Positions 6,178 through 12,993 are shown, counted from the stretch's first letter. The stretch: 36,881 nt of DNA from Motilimonas cestriensis (GCF_021295315.1 NZ_JAIMJA010000035.1:1-36881); one strand, 5' to 3'. Notes: generated by a model from the sequence alone, not told the origin. Program-made: numbers and translations.

Positions 6178-6747
6178 ATGAAAATTGTCAGTATATGGAA
6201 TGAAAAAGGCGGCGTAGGTAAATCCACTATTAGCTTCAACTTAGCGGGCGCAGCGGCGGCGCGAGGCTTAAAAGCGCTGCTAGTCGATGACGATCCACAA
6301 GGCTCATGTGCATGGCTTGTCAGTGATGGGTTTTGTCAGTTTGACGTATCAAAAGGCTGGCCAAAAGAAAAACCCGATGCTGATGTGGTGTTCGTGGATA
6401 TGACACCCAGCACCACCGACGAGCCACACGGCGTGGTCGTGCTACCGTACCAACCCACGCGCTTAGCTTATGGCGTCGTGCCAAAGCATTTGCCCAAACT
6501 AAAAAAACTAGGCCGCCGCGTGGTGCAAGTGATCAGCATGGCCGACATGCGCAAAACCGAACACCGCGATTTTGTCCGCGCAAAAATGAAAGAAGATAGC
6601 AGCATCAAGCTAGTGCCCAATCGGGCCATTTTCGAGCGCACCGCCGGATTAGGCCGAACCGTATTTGATCCAGAACTAAAAGGCATGTACGGGCTAAAAG
6701 ATGCGCAAAAAGACATTAACAAACTATTAGACGAGGTACTGAAATGA
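6178..6747 (+). CDS. parA: ParA-family partition ATPase (189 aa)
   Basis: The deviant Walker A motif is at residues 9-17 (EKGGVGKST) with the signature Lys10. The DDDPQ motif is at 37-41 and the Walker B-like VVFVDMTPS ends at D74. It is short (189 aa), close to ParF/ParA class Ib proteins that lack an N-terminal HTH. It would hydrolyse ATP on the nucleoid and move plasmid-prophage copies to daughter cells. It has a GAGG site 7 nt upstream, overlaps the next gene by 4 bp (ATGA), and iterated AT-rich repeats precede it. The pair is the best evidence that this phage persists as a plasmid in lysogens. Confidence 0.88.
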   Translation: MKIVSIWNEKGGVGKSTISFNLAGAAAARGLKALLVDDDPQGSCAWLVSDGFCQFDVSKGWPKEKPDADVVFVDMTPSTTDEPHGVVVLPYQPTRLAYGVVPKHLPKLKKLGRRVVQVISMADMRKTEHRDFVRAKMKEDSSIKLVPNRAIFERTAGLGRTVFDPELKGMYGLKDAQKDINKLLDEVLK

Positions 6748-7118
6748 GCACTGGCCCAAGCTGGATAACCAAAGCCGAAAACAACACCGAAGGAAACGAA
6801 GTAGGCCAAGCCGCCGAAATCGACAACAAAAAGCCACGCGGCAAGCCGGGGCGTAAAAAGTCGATAGTGGATCGTAAAGTGGTGGGCCTTAACTTTAGTG
6901 ACGCCAAAAGCAATGAGCTGAATCAATTGGAAATGCGGCTTAAGCTGGAAGGCCTAGAGCTAACACGCGGGCGCAGTGAAGCGGCTGAACTAGCTATTTA
7001 TTTACTCAACGAAATATTCAAAGGCAGCATGAACGATGGCGTTAAAACCATGGCGTTAGCACTATTAAACGAGGAATGCGGCGCAGAAGATAGGAGCGCA
7101 GAAGAAAACGAGAATTAA
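6744..7118 (+). CDS. Probable ParB/ParG-type centromere-binding protein, ribbon-helix-helix (124 aa)
   Basis: Overlaps parA by 4 bp, the standard position of the partner protein. The N-terminal 45 residues are basic and disordered ([13 protein letters not shown]), as in ParG tails. Residues 48-88 fit a ribbon-helix-helix: strand VVGLNFSD, helix [15 protein letters not shown], turn, helix [11 protein letters not shown]. The acidic C-terminus is unusual. It would bind the AT-rich repeats on either side of the operon, stimulate ParA and repress transcription. Fold is inferred from pattern; context is strong. Confidence 0.65.
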   Translation: MSTGPSWITKAENNTEGNEVGQAAEIDNKKPRGKPGRKKSIVDRKVVGLNFSDAKSNELNQLEMRLKLEGLELTRGRSEAAELAIYLLNEIFKGSMNDGVKTMALALLNEECGAEDRSAEENEN

Positions 7119-7124
7119 ATCATT

Positions 7125-7166
7125 TTAATTAATTCAATTAATCTGACTAATTGAATTATTTTAATT
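7125..7166. repeat. AT-rich inverted repeat downstream of the par genes
   Basis: TTAATTAATTCAATTAATC (7125-7143) is an inverted copy of the 6087 repeat (18 of 19 bases as GATTAATTGAATTAATTAA). A second, direct copy starts at 7145 (GACTAATTGAATTATTTTAA). Together they form a palindromic pair just after the par operon. The first is also 18 of 19 identical to 24013-24031. Confidence 0.6.
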
Positions 7167-7227
7167 GAGTGTGACGGCTTCTGACCCCGCCACACTCGAC
7201 ACAATAACAACTAACGAGGTAATCACT

Positions 7228-7383
7228 ATGTCACATGAACAATATACTAAAATCGCGCGTATGCGTCTATCTGAGCTTGCTAGCGCGCCACTTGAGCTGC
7301 TGCAAGCCTTCTTTGTGTTAAAGCCGCACTACGCGAACGCACATTTTATGCAGCTGATAATAGCGGGCAGGGCGAAGGGCTAG
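7228..7383 (+). CDS. Small unknown protein (51 aa)
   Basis: I start it at the ATG at 7228 (MSHEQYTKIARMRLSEL) because the leader AACTAACGAGG precedes it with 8-nt spacing; the earlier start at 7165 lies inside the AT-rich repeats. The protein is helical (SELASAPLELLQAFFVLKP). Its end overlaps the convergent gene 7346-7540 by 38 bp. Function unknown. Confidence 0.5.
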   Translation: MSHEQYTKIARMRLSELASAPLELLQAFFVLKPHYANAHFMQLIIAGRAKG

Positions 7384-7540
7384 CAGCCAACAAGCCTTGT
7401 ATTTGCCCCATTAACTCTAACGTTAGTTCATTTGCGGGTATTAACTGCGCGCTGCAATCATCCCCCGAATGCAGCGCATCGGCTGAAAGCTGTAAAATAG
7501 CGATGACTTGATTGAGTTTTTTCATTACTTCACAATCCAT
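7346..7540 (-). CDS. Small unknown protein (64 aa)
   Basis: I prefer the ATG at 7540 (MDCEVMKKLNQVIAILQLSA), preceded by AAGGAAG about 10 nt upstream, to the longer start at 7570. The first 40 residues are helical; the C-terminus is Ala/Pro/Ser-rich and overlaps the convergent gene 7228-7383. No family recognised. One of the two overlapping frames may not be expressed. Confidence 0.45.
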   Translation of the reverse strand: MDCEVMKKLNQVIAILQLSADALHSGDDCSAQLIPANELTLELMGQIQGLLAASPSPCPLLSAA

Positions 7541-7632
7541 TTTTTGTACTTCCTTGGCAATTAATATCAAAACTAAGTAATTATTCTATCAGTCAATCTA
7601 CTGATAAAAATCAATGTGTAAATAGCGACAGA

Positions 7633-7676
7633 CAAAACAGTCCTATACTTAACTAAAATAGGGCAAAACAGTCCTA
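7633..7676. repeat. Direct repeat CAAAACAGTCCTA upstream of an HTH gene
   Basis: The exact 13-mer CAAAACAGTCCTA is at 7633-7645 and 7664-7676, 31 bp apart (about three helical turns), immediately before the XRE-type gene at 7692. This spacing suits cooperative binding by an autorepressor. Confidence 0.55.
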
Positions 7677-7691
7677 CGGGGGCCAGTCTTT

Positions 7692-8018
7692 ATGCTACCA
7701 AAAACAATACAAGCGCTAATAAACCGCCGCAAAGTGGCGGGATACAGCCAAGAGCAAGCCGCCGACATGGCCGGATTATCATTAAAAACTTATCAAAGAA
7801 TTGAGAACGGAACGGCAGACATCCGGCTGCAAAATTACACATCACTAATTAGGGGACTAAAAATAACAGATCTAGATATTGTGCTAGATACACTCGATGT
7901 AGACACTACAACGCCGTGGGACGTGGCGGCGGCGGCGCGAACGCTACCGCCGGAAGCGCGCGCGGCGCTATTGACGATCATCATGGTGCTTTATCGCAGC
8001 CATGAGCCACGCTTATAA
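7692..8018 (+). CDS. XRE-family HTH regulator (108 aa)
   Basis: A standard HTH_3 domain spans residues 5-60 (RRKVAGYSQEQAADMAGLSL, then KTYQRIENGTADI), followed by a C-terminal helical region (AAAARTLPPEARAALLTII). GGGGG lies about 9 nt before the ATG. The end overlaps the convergent resolvase-like gene by 6 bp. Two exact 13-bp direct repeats upstream are its probable operators. It has no adjacent toxin-like gene on the same strand, so it is likely a stand-alone regulator. Confidence 0.75.
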   Translation: MLPKTIQALINRRKVAGYSQEQAADMAGLSLKTYQRIENGTADIRLQNYTSLIRGLKITDLDIVLDTLDVDTTTPWDVAAAARTLPPEARAALLTIIMVLYRSHEPRL

Positions 8019-8333
8019 CTGATATTTAGCCGCCATCTTGGCAACGTCGCGGATCAAGTCTCGCACTAGCGCGCCTGAATCCGCGTCAATCCTCACCCCT
8101 TCATGCACCGACACAAACGCCACACCGCGACTATTTAGCGTTTTTAGTGTGCGGCTTATCTCGTCAGGGCCACTAAATACATCTAAGCGCCAGACCGCCA
8201 AGGTGTCGCCGAAATGACACTTATCTAGCACATCATCCAGTGAGCAACTAAAACATTCACCCACATTGATAGCTTCAAGCTGGGCAGCTTGTAGCGCTTT
8301 ATCAGGCTGAGGCCCAATCCAACCAATTAACAT
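8013..8333 (-). CDS. Resolvase/invertase-like catalytic domain lacking active-site residues (106 aa)
   Basis: I start it at the ATG at 8333 (MLIGWIGPQP), because AAAGGGG sits just upstream; a longer frame would pass through a palindrome. The fold pattern follows the serine recombinase N-terminal domain: IGW strand, LQAAQLEAINVGECF, GDTLAVWRLDVFSG, then GVAFVSVHEGVRIDADSGAL. Active enzymes have YxRVS near the start and DRLGR after the RL pair; here these read GWIGP and DVFSG. The serine nucleophile and at least three catalytic arginines are therefore missing, and there is no DNA-binding tail. It cannot recombine DNA by the known mechanism; it may be a repurposed dimerising regulator. The last 6 bp overlap the HTH gene. 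Confidence 0.65.
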   Translation of the reverse strand: MLIGWIGPQPDKALQAAQLEAINVGECFSCSLDDVLDKCHFGDTLAVWRLDVFSGPDEISRTLKTLNSRGVAFVSVHEGVRIDADSGALVRDLIRDVAKMAAKYQL

Positions 8334-8342
8334 ACAACCCCT

Positions 8343-8358
8343 TTGTGACACGTCACAA
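8343..8358. promoter_or_regulatory. 16-bp palindrome TTGTGACACGTCACAA before the resolvase-like gene
   Basis: A perfect 7+2+7 palindrome that ends next to the Shine-Dalgarno (minus strand CACAAAGGGG) of the gene starting at 8333. On the minus strand a promoter-like TATAAA lies just upstream (about 8372-8378), so a bound protein would block or follow the start site. The same palindrome in the same position precedes terS (31482-31497), and a third copy is at 35039-35054. Confidence 0.65.
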
Positions 8359-8582
8359 GCCATTAATTTTTTATATCTTGCCTCACTTTGTATAAAAAAT
8401 CTCAACAGGGTTTCAAATTTGAAAAAAACGGGGCTATTTAACATAAATAAGCAAAAGCGCATAAGCGAAAATGCACTCACGCAAATTGGCGGGCTTAAGC
8501 GGTGTTTTTGATAGTCGGGAATAGAAAAAGGCGGGGGTTTTGCGTGTTAGTGTTTTGTTAAAATGTTAACGGATAAGCTAGG

Positions 8583-8606
8583 GGCGGTTTTTACTGCGAA
8601 ACCGCC
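8583..8606. terminator. Hairpin after the 8613-8843 gene
   Basis: GGCGGTTT (8583-8590) pairs perfectly with AAACCGCC (8599-8606), with an 8-nt loop, 6 bp past the stop of the minus-strand gene. There is no long U-tract, so termination is plausible but not certain. The rest of 8359-8582 shows no gene; it holds the promoter side of the resolvase-like gene and scattered A/T runs. Confidence 0.45.
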
Positions 8607-8612
8607 AAAACC

Positions 8613-8843
8613 CTATTTATTGAGCTTGGCGGCAATGCAGCGCTTAACATCAGCCTTGGTTAATGGCTTAATCACGCGCTGGCCGCGTTCGCCCGATCTC
8701 ACTACATCGCAGCACTTAAGCTGGCCCGCAAGATCATACGTCACCACATTGGCACCGGGCGACCAGTAAAAATACTCATCACCAAATTGCCACGCGTCGC
8801 GGCCATCCATTTTCCCCAAGTATTCAAGATCGGATTGTTTCAT
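8613..8843 (-). CDS. Small unknown protein (76 aa)
   Basis: I start it at the ATG at 8843 (MKQSDLEYLGKMDGRDAWQF), which has GAGGTGA 6 nt upstream; the frame open to 8936 lacks such a site. It reads as a compact beta-rich N-terminal part (DEYFYWSPGANVVTYDLAGQ) with a basic helical C-terminus (LTKADVKRCIAAKLNK). A stem-loop follows the stop. It is a single transcription unit. No family recognised. Confidence 0.55.
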   Translation of the reverse strand: MKQSDLEYLGKMDGRDAWQFGDEYFYWSPGANVVTYDLAGQLKCCDVVRSGERGQRVIKPLTKADVKRCIAAKLNK

Positions 8844-8970
8844 TGTGTCACCTCGGCTTATACTGCTGGCAAGTGGATTGGGAGTGCCTGATCGGCGTAG
8901 TGGCGGTGGGGAGTACCCCGCCGCGCTAAGCTTCACCCAAGCCTGTTATTTACACATTTCGCAACGGCCC

Positions 8971-9231
8971 CTAGACGCCGATTTTTTCAAGAGTGACAAT
9001 ATTAAGCTTAATTTTTTTTATAGTTTTGCTGAGATCAGAACGACGATTTACTAAATCTTTGAGCAGTTTTTTATTAAAAGCCAATTCACTAACGGGAAAT
9101 TGGCCGTGGTCGTGGAAGAACTTTGTATTGTCAAACTCACAGCCGTAACAATCCCAAGCTTGAGAATCGTTAACATGCCCTGTTTTTGAACTATTTAGCT
9201 CTAACGAGCAATGCGGACAGAAGTATTTCAT
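8971..9231 (-). CDS. Zinc-ribbon protein with a C-terminal coiled coil (86 aa)
   Basis: The N-terminus has two cysteine pairs, CPHC (residues 5-8) and CYGC (about 28-31), separated by about 20 residues: a four-Cys zinc ribbon. Residues 50-86 are a charged helix (LVNRRSDLSKTIKKIKLNIV). The ribosome binding site is weak (GGGGTG about 10 nt upstream). It is the last of a run of small minus-strand genes from 10162. A DNA- or RNA-binding accessory role is likely, but the target is unknown. Confidence 0.55.
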   Translation of the reverse strand: MKYFCPHCSLELNSSKTGHVNDSQAWDCYGCEFDNTKFFHDHGQFPVSELAFNKKLLKDLVNRRSDLSKTIKKIKLNIVTLEKIGV

Positions 9232-9264
9232 TTCAATTTTACACCCCGATTTTCCAATGTGGAT

Positions 9265-9429
9265 TTACTTAGTTTGATCCACAAATCTAAAGCCATTTTC
9301 TTTGACTTTACATCCAACTTTTAACCAGCTACTACCTGATGAAAGCAAGATGCCATTGTCTTTCCCATAAAAGACCGCCCAAGCGCCATAGAGACTACTT
9401 TCGCCAATGTAAGGGTATTTACTACTCAT
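9265..9429 (-). CDS. Small unknown protein (54 aa)
   Basis: A 54-aa frame, MSSKYPYIGESSLYGAWAVF... ending GFRFVDQTK. Its ATG overlaps the TAA of the upstream gene (TAATG), with GAGGTGA placed correctly, so it is translationally coupled. It looks like a small beta protein (YGAWAVFYGKDNGILLSSG). No family recognised. Confidence 0.55.
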   Translation of the reverse strand: MSSKYPYIGESSLYGAWAVFYGKDNGILLSSGSSWLKVGCKVKENGFRFVDQTK

Positions 9430-9632
9430 TACTTCACCTCAACATCAAGTGAAAATTTATTTTGTGCAATCGAGATAGCATCACTAATTTTAAATAATTG
9501 ATCAGATATATAAACTTTCTGCTCAGGCGTAAAATCTTTTGTTGCCATAAGCTCCATCATCACATTGCCATGTACAACCGCGATATTCGTTACAGCTTCA
9601 TTTGCATTATCAATCATTTCACTAATGTGCAT
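9429..9632 (-). CDS. Small unknown helical protein (67 aa)
   Basis: Starts MHISEMIDNANEAVTNIAVV with GAGGAC 5 nt upstream, 2 bp after the previous stop, and couples to the next gene by TAATG. The sequence is acidic and helical (TPEQKVYISDQLFKISDAIS). No family recognised. Position in a tight run of four small genes suggests a shared accessory function. Confidence 0.55.
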   Translation of the reverse strand: MHISEMIDNANEAVTNIAVVHGNVMMELMATKDFTPEQKVYISDQLFKISDAISIAQNKFSLDVEVK

Positions 9633-9634
9633 TG

Positions 9635-9865
9635 TTAGTCCTCATCAACAAATTGGGTTGCGTCTTGCGTTGCTACAAGCTGAACCTGTATCAGCTCGCC
9701 TTTATCGTTCTTTATGGTGCCTAACCAAGCGCGCTCGGTTTGATAGCTGGAATCTAAGTTTTCGGCCATGCCCTTAACATGGCTCGAAAATGTTTTAGAC
9801 TCGGCGGCTATCTGGTTCAAAACCATTTCAAAATCGTAATCTTGATTTACCAAATTAACCGCCAT
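9635..9865 (-). CDS. Small unknown protein (76 aa)
   Basis: I take the ATG at 9865 (MAVNLVNQDYDFEMVLNQIA), which has GGGGG 8 nt upstream, over a TTG one codon earlier. The protein is acidic with a mixed fold: N-terminal helix, then WLGTIKNDKGELIQVQLVAT as two strands. It begins within 4 bp of the previous gene's stop. No family recognised. Confidence 0.5.
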   Translation of the reverse strand: MAVNLVNQDYDFEMVLNQIAAESKTFSSHVKGMAENLDSSYQTERAWLGTIKNDKGELIQVQLVATQDATQFVDED

Positions 9866-9868
9866 CAA

Positions 9869-10162
9869 CTAGCCCCCAAACACTGATTCAGCATGAATTT
9901 CAAAACGGGTTTTAAACTCGTAGAAACTGCCCTCTAACACGCTTAGCTCTAAGGCATCCGTGCTGGCTTTTGCGCGCCAATTTTTAAAATTCTCAGCACC
10001 AGACTTATAGCGAGCTTTAATGTCGTTTAAGTAGCCTTGAGCCAACGAATGCGATGCACACACTTTTGTTATCCGCGTGTCTAAGTTTCCATTGGTGTTT
10101 TTTGACGTTTCTGTGATAACGAAAACTTTATTTTCTTGGCTTACTTGTTGATTAGATTGCAT
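9869..10162 (-). CDS. Small unknown protein, first of a four-gene run (97 aa)
   Basis: I choose the ATG at 10162 (MQSNQQVSQENKVFVITETS), with GGTGA 5 nt upstream, over a GTG at 10171. The N-terminal 30 residues suggest a beta hairpin; the middle is a basic helix (LAQGYLNDIKARYKSGAENF) and the C-terminus is mixed. It is separated by 65 bp from the HTH gene upstream. No family recognised. Confidence 0.55.
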   Translation of the reverse strand: MQSNQQVSQENKVFVITETSKNTNGNLDTRITKVCASHSLAQGYLNDIKARYKSGAENFKNWRAKASTDALELSVLEGSFYEFKTRFEIHAESVFGG

Positions 10163-10225
10163 ATTGTTCACCGTTTCAATTTACTTGTTAGCGGCCTTTC
10201 CCCTAACCTCTGAAACGAATGATAG

Positions 10226-10274
10226 TCTCACTGTGAGACTATTGCAAGCCTTTTTTGTATCACTGTGAGACTTT
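10226..10274. repeat. Repeated CTCACTGTGAGACT/CACTGTGAGACT downstream of the small HTH gene
   Basis: CTCACTGTGAGACT at about 10227-10240 contains the perfect palindrome GTCTCACTGTGAGAC (odd-centred), and CACTGTGAGACTTT recurs at about 10262-10275, 36 bp away. These overlap the 3' end of the HTH gene. They may be operators for a neighbouring HTH protein. Confidence 0.45.
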
Positions 10275-10452
10275 TTGTTTTACTTAATAAATCGAATAGC
10301 TCGCACTGGTTAGACACCAACACGCTAACAGGCTGTGAGCCGTTGGCGTACTTAAATGCGTTAGCTCTTGAGATACCTAGAACAATGGCGGCTTGGTCTT
10401 TCGATAGCCCGTATTTATCACACCACTGTTTAAATTCGTCTGCTGTCATCAT
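10228..10452 (-). CDS. Small HTH protein coupled to the second recombinase (74 aa)
   Basis: Residues 2-45 form a Cro/XRE-like helix-turn-helix: MTADEFKQWCDKYGLSKDQ, then AAIVLGISRANAFKYANGS. It begins 2 bp after the stop of the compact tyrosine recombinase, so the two are one unit. It could be the recombination directionality or repressor partner of that enzyme. The short direct repeats of CACTGTGAGAC or its complement around 10226-10272 lie just after the gene and may be a binding site or terminator. Confidence 0.65.
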   Translation of the reverse strand: MMTADEFKQWCDKYGLSKDQAAIVLGISRANAFKYANGSQPVSVLVSNQCELFDLLSKTKSLTVIQKRLAIVSQ

Positions 10453-10454
10453 CT

Positions 10455-11201
10455 TTACTCTTTATTAGTTGGCAGTTCTACGCCGCTCCAAATACTGTTA
10501 AGCGCGGTCTTTATTTGCTTAACATCGGCATCAATGTATTCAAGCGTCATATCAGCGCTTTCATGTCCCAAAATATCTTGTATTAGCTCCAAGTCGTAGC
10601 CCTTGCGATATAGCCAAGTGGCCAGCGTTCGGCGTCCTGAGTGGCTAGAGCCGCCATGTAAACCCGCGCTTTTAAACAAGTTGCGGATCAGGTTTTCTAA
10701 ACTGCTACAAACTAACGTGCTGCGCTCGTTGCCGTCTTTGTCTTTGTATCGCTTTTCGTTAAATGCCAGCGTTCGCCAGCTTTTTCCGCGCTTAGACAAG
10801 ATAAGCGGCGAATCAGGCTTTAAACCGCCGAATTCAGCCGCGCCGCTTGTCATCGCACCTTCTTCAAGCCTTTGAGTTATCCAATCGCTAACGGCCTGTT
10901 TATGGCCGCGAGCAACGATATAGCCGACCCTTGGCTTACTGGTCTTTGTTGTTGTTCCTCGGATCGTAAACGAGTCTTTGATTTGGCCGCTTTCGTGTAT
11001 CACATCAGCAACCGTGAGCTGCGCCACCTCGTTAACCCTCAAGCCCGAACCAAACAAAAACCAGACTACACACAAAGTTCGGTTTCCTGTTTTGCCCCTA
11101 GATGCAGCCCATAGCAAGTGCTTGAGCTGCTTTTTTGATTCAACCACCGCTGCTTTTTTCTTGCCAGCAAACAGCCGTGTTATTGCTCTTTTCCTTGCCA
11201 A
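10455..11201 (-). CDS. Compact tyrosine recombinase, catalytic domain only (248 aa)
   Basis: All catalytic motifs are present: GSGLRVNEVAQL (first Arg near residue 54), TTTKTSKPR (lysine hairpin), SHSGRRTLATWL (HxxR), and GHESADMTLEYI with the second His and the Tyr nucleophile. The start is TTG at 11201 with GAGGG 7 nt upstream; no earlier ATG fits. At 248 aa it has only about 20 residues before the catalytic core, so the usual core-binding domain is reduced. Functions could be dimer resolution of the circular prophage, dif-type integration, or inversion. Inverted repeats ATTCCAATAT (11225-11234) and ATATTGGAAT (11283-11292) lie upstream. Confidence 0.85.
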   Translation of the reverse strand: MARKRAITRLFAGKKKAAVVESKKQLKHLLWAASRGKTGNRTLCVVWFLFGSGLRVNEVAQLTVADVIHESGQIKDSFTIRGTTTKTSKPRVGYIVARGHKQAVSDWITQRLEEGAMTSGAAEFGGLKPDSPLILSKRGKSWRTLAFNEKRYKDKDGNERSTLVCSSLENLIRNLFKSAGLHGGSSHSGRRTLATWLYRKGYDLELIQDILGHESADMTLEYIDADVKQIKTALNSIWSGVELPTNKE

Positions 11202-11224
11202 CTTAAAACCCTCTAAACGGCCTT

Positions 11225-11292
11225 ATTCCAATATATATGTATTTGATGATATTTGAAAGCTGAAAGGGCTTAAATGCTAGTGATATTGGAAT
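11225..11292. repeat. Inverted repeat upstream of the compact recombinase (candidate recombination or operator site)
   Basis: ATTCCAATAT (11225-11234) and its exact complement ATATTGGAAT (11283-11292) flank 48 bp. A related arm, GATATTTGAAA, lies inside at about 11248-11258. It sits in the 122-bp gap before the recombinase start. It could bind the recombinase (attachment or resolution site) or a repressor. Confidence 0.5.
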
Positions 11293-11323
11293 CGTGGAAA
11301 CGGGGCCATGCCCCGCCACCGGG

Positions 11324-11569
11324 CTAGGCTTGGGGTTTAACGAGGGATTTTATATTTTCAATGTTTCGATTATGGCGGTGGGCGCAGTGGTCGCCAATGG
11401 CAATGGCTAAAATCCAACACGCCACGGGCACAAACACGGTGGCAAGGCCCACAAAGGCGATCAGCGTCAGGATTAAGCCCCCGGCTAAGCTGGTATAAAA
11501 CAGGCCAATGGGGCCAAGGCAAATAGTGAGCACAAGACTCACTAAGCGGGATTTGGGGTTTAGGTTCAT
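11324..11569 (-). CDS. Small two-helix membrane protein (81 aa)
   Basis: The start is the ATG at 11569 (MNLNPKSRLVSLVLTICLGP), which has GGAGT 8 nt upstream; the frame open to 11620 has none. Two hydrophobic helices span about residues 8-28 and 33-56 (GGLILTLIAFVGLATVFVPV), followed by a basic tail with HCAHRHNRNIENIKS. It somewhat resembles TM2-type small membrane proteins. It lies between the putative origin and the recombinase. A superinfection or maintenance role is conceivable but not shown. Confidence 0.6.
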   Translation of the reverse strand: MNLNPKSRLVSLVLTICLGPIGLFYTSLAGGLILTLIAFVGLATVFVPVACWILAIAIGDHCAHRHNRNIENIKSLVKPQA

Positions 11570-12166
11570 GCGGGTAACTCCATTTGATTTGATGCACTGA
11601 TCTAACGCTGAAATCAACACAAAATCAAGGCTAAAGGGTTAGCGCGGGATCTTTCACATTCACGTCCCTGCTAAGCTGCTTTTTAGCTCCGCTAACAGTT
11701 AATTGACTGCCTACGCTGTCGCATGACAAGTAGCACTACCCGAGTGCGCCAAATCAGCCCCCTAGCGTAGCTAGGAAATGGGCTGGCATTTATGCTTTTG
11801 CTGTTCGATGGGCCATAGCGCAGCTATGAAATGCCCATTTCATTTTTGCTTAATAATAAGTTCTTTTTTTATTAATGGGGATCAAGGGGCCCTGTTAATA
11901 AAATAAATGGTATCTCCCCGAAGGGTGAAACTACCACTCCCACTTCCGGCTCCTTTTATCAACTCTCATTTAATAAGAGATACACACAAACTTAAGCACA
12001 AGATGATCGGGTGCGCGAAAAAGGCGCGATAAGATCGCCGCAATGGCGCTGTAAGGGGGGGATAAAGCAAGGCTGATAATAGGGTTATGAGGACAAAAAC
12101 AGGGTTTAAAATGAAGCAGGTACGCGAAAGCGCCCGAAACAGATCGGGGAATAATAGAAAGGGGGG
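11570..12166. other. 597-bp non-coding region, probable replication origin
   Basis: No convincing gene lies in either strand. It sits immediately downstream of the Rep-like gene and is rich in structure: two covarying hairpins (11755-11838), a larger inverted repeat TTTTATTAA/TTAATAAAA (11867-11875 and 11895-11903) enclosing GGGGCCC, TCTC/GAGA arms near 11964-11980, CGCC/GGCG arms near 12036-12048, and two G-runs (about 12054-12061 and 12161-12166). A T-run at 11864-11870 and AT-rich stretches could be a melting element. Origin function is inferred from position and repeats. Confidence 0.6.
11755..11838. repeat. Two tandem hairpins of identical architecture with compensatory changes
   Basis: Hairpin 1: CAGCCC (11755-11760), CCTAGC, loop GTA, GCTAGG, bulge AAAT, GGGCTG (11780-11785). 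Hairpin 2: ATGGGC (11808-11813), CATAGC, loop GCA, GCTATG, bulge AAAT, GCCCAT (11833-11838). Both have a 6-bp outer stem, 6-bp inner stem, 3-nt loop and a 4-nt AAAT bulge on the 3' side. Stem bases differ but stay paired (for example C-G to A-T in the inner stem and five changed pairs in the outer stem), which indicates selection on folding. They start 53 bp apart. Confidence 0.8.
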
Positions 12167-12892
12167 TTAATGGGCGAGGGGGATCACTTCTGGCACTTCC
12201 CACCACGAATCGAACTCTCCTTGGGCGCTGCCCGTTTGGTAGTTCTCCAGCGTGATGGCCTCAGCGCGTTTCTGGCGCGCCACTTTGCTAGCATAGGTGG
12301 GCCAGTGGTTTGACAGGCCCGTGTCGTTAAGACGGGCTAGGGCAAGATTGCGCTGGTTATCGATCCAGCCCTTTTTAAACCCCAGCTCAGTGAAAAACTT
12401 CAAGGTGAACCATTTATAGCCCGCCACACCACGGATCACGCCCTCGCTATTGCGTAGCGACATGGCTTGGCTCGTGAGATAGCCCGCACGAACCAGCTTG
12501 TCTATGTAGCGAAACCACGTTGATTCAGCTATCTGCTCGCCGTAAATTTTATTATAACGGTGGCGCATGGCGGTGTGTTTAACGGGATCGAGTTCATCAG
12601 GTTTAGCGACGCCGACGCGAAAGGTAGACCAATCAACATACGTCACAATGGTACGCAAGACTTGGATCATGCGCACCCTGACGCGCTTTTGTGAGTCGCG
12701 CTGGCGACAATCAACGTCGTTAAGTGATTTTAAAAGAAAGGGTTTAGCTTCGTAACCGCCCAATTTATCAATGGTGTGGCGGCTGGGCTCGGGGATCTTC
12801 TTTTTGCCGAGTCCGTCTAAAATAGTGTTAACCGCTGCGGAATAAGGCGTTTTTTTGCCTGTGCGATTATTTTTTTTGTGGTTTACGTCCAT
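12167..12892 (-). CDS. Plasmid-type replication initiator, Rep-like (241 aa)
   Basis: Not matched to a named family with certainty. The basic N-terminus is followed by a helical region and a winged-helix-like segment near residues 120-145 (AESTWFRYIDKLVRAGYLTS), then a GYKWF strand and a second helical block. This is the layout of IncF/RepA-like and related initiators that bind origin repeats. The single gene sits just before a 597-bp structured non-coding region, and a stem-loop and possible CI-type site lie upstream. With parA, it suggests autonomous replication. A phage replication protein is the alternative; no helicase or polymerase is in the window. Confidence 0.6.
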   Translation of the reverse strand: MDVNHKKNNRTGKKTPYSAAVNTILDGLGKKKIPEPSRHTIDKLGGYEAKPFLLKSLNDVDCRQRDSQKRVRVRMIQVLRTIVTYVDWSTFRVGVAKPDELDPVKHTAMRHRYNKIYGEQIAESTWFRYIDKLVRAGYLTSQAMSLRNSEGVIRGVAGYKWFTLKFFTELGFKKGWIDNQRNLALARLNDTGLSNHWPTYASKVARQKRAEAITLENYQTGSAQGEFDSWWEVPEVIPLAH

Positions 12893-12993
12893 TTATTTTG
12901 CTCATCTATCATCAATGAGTTGCAAAATCGAGTAATTTTCGTAAACTAACTATTGTCTAGTTAGAAGCTTGGTGGCTACTTACGAAAGACTCT

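Noticed and set aside
8343-8358. CRP binding site reading of the palindrome
   Set aside because: CRP sites have TGTGA-N6-TCACA; here the half-sites are separated by four bases.
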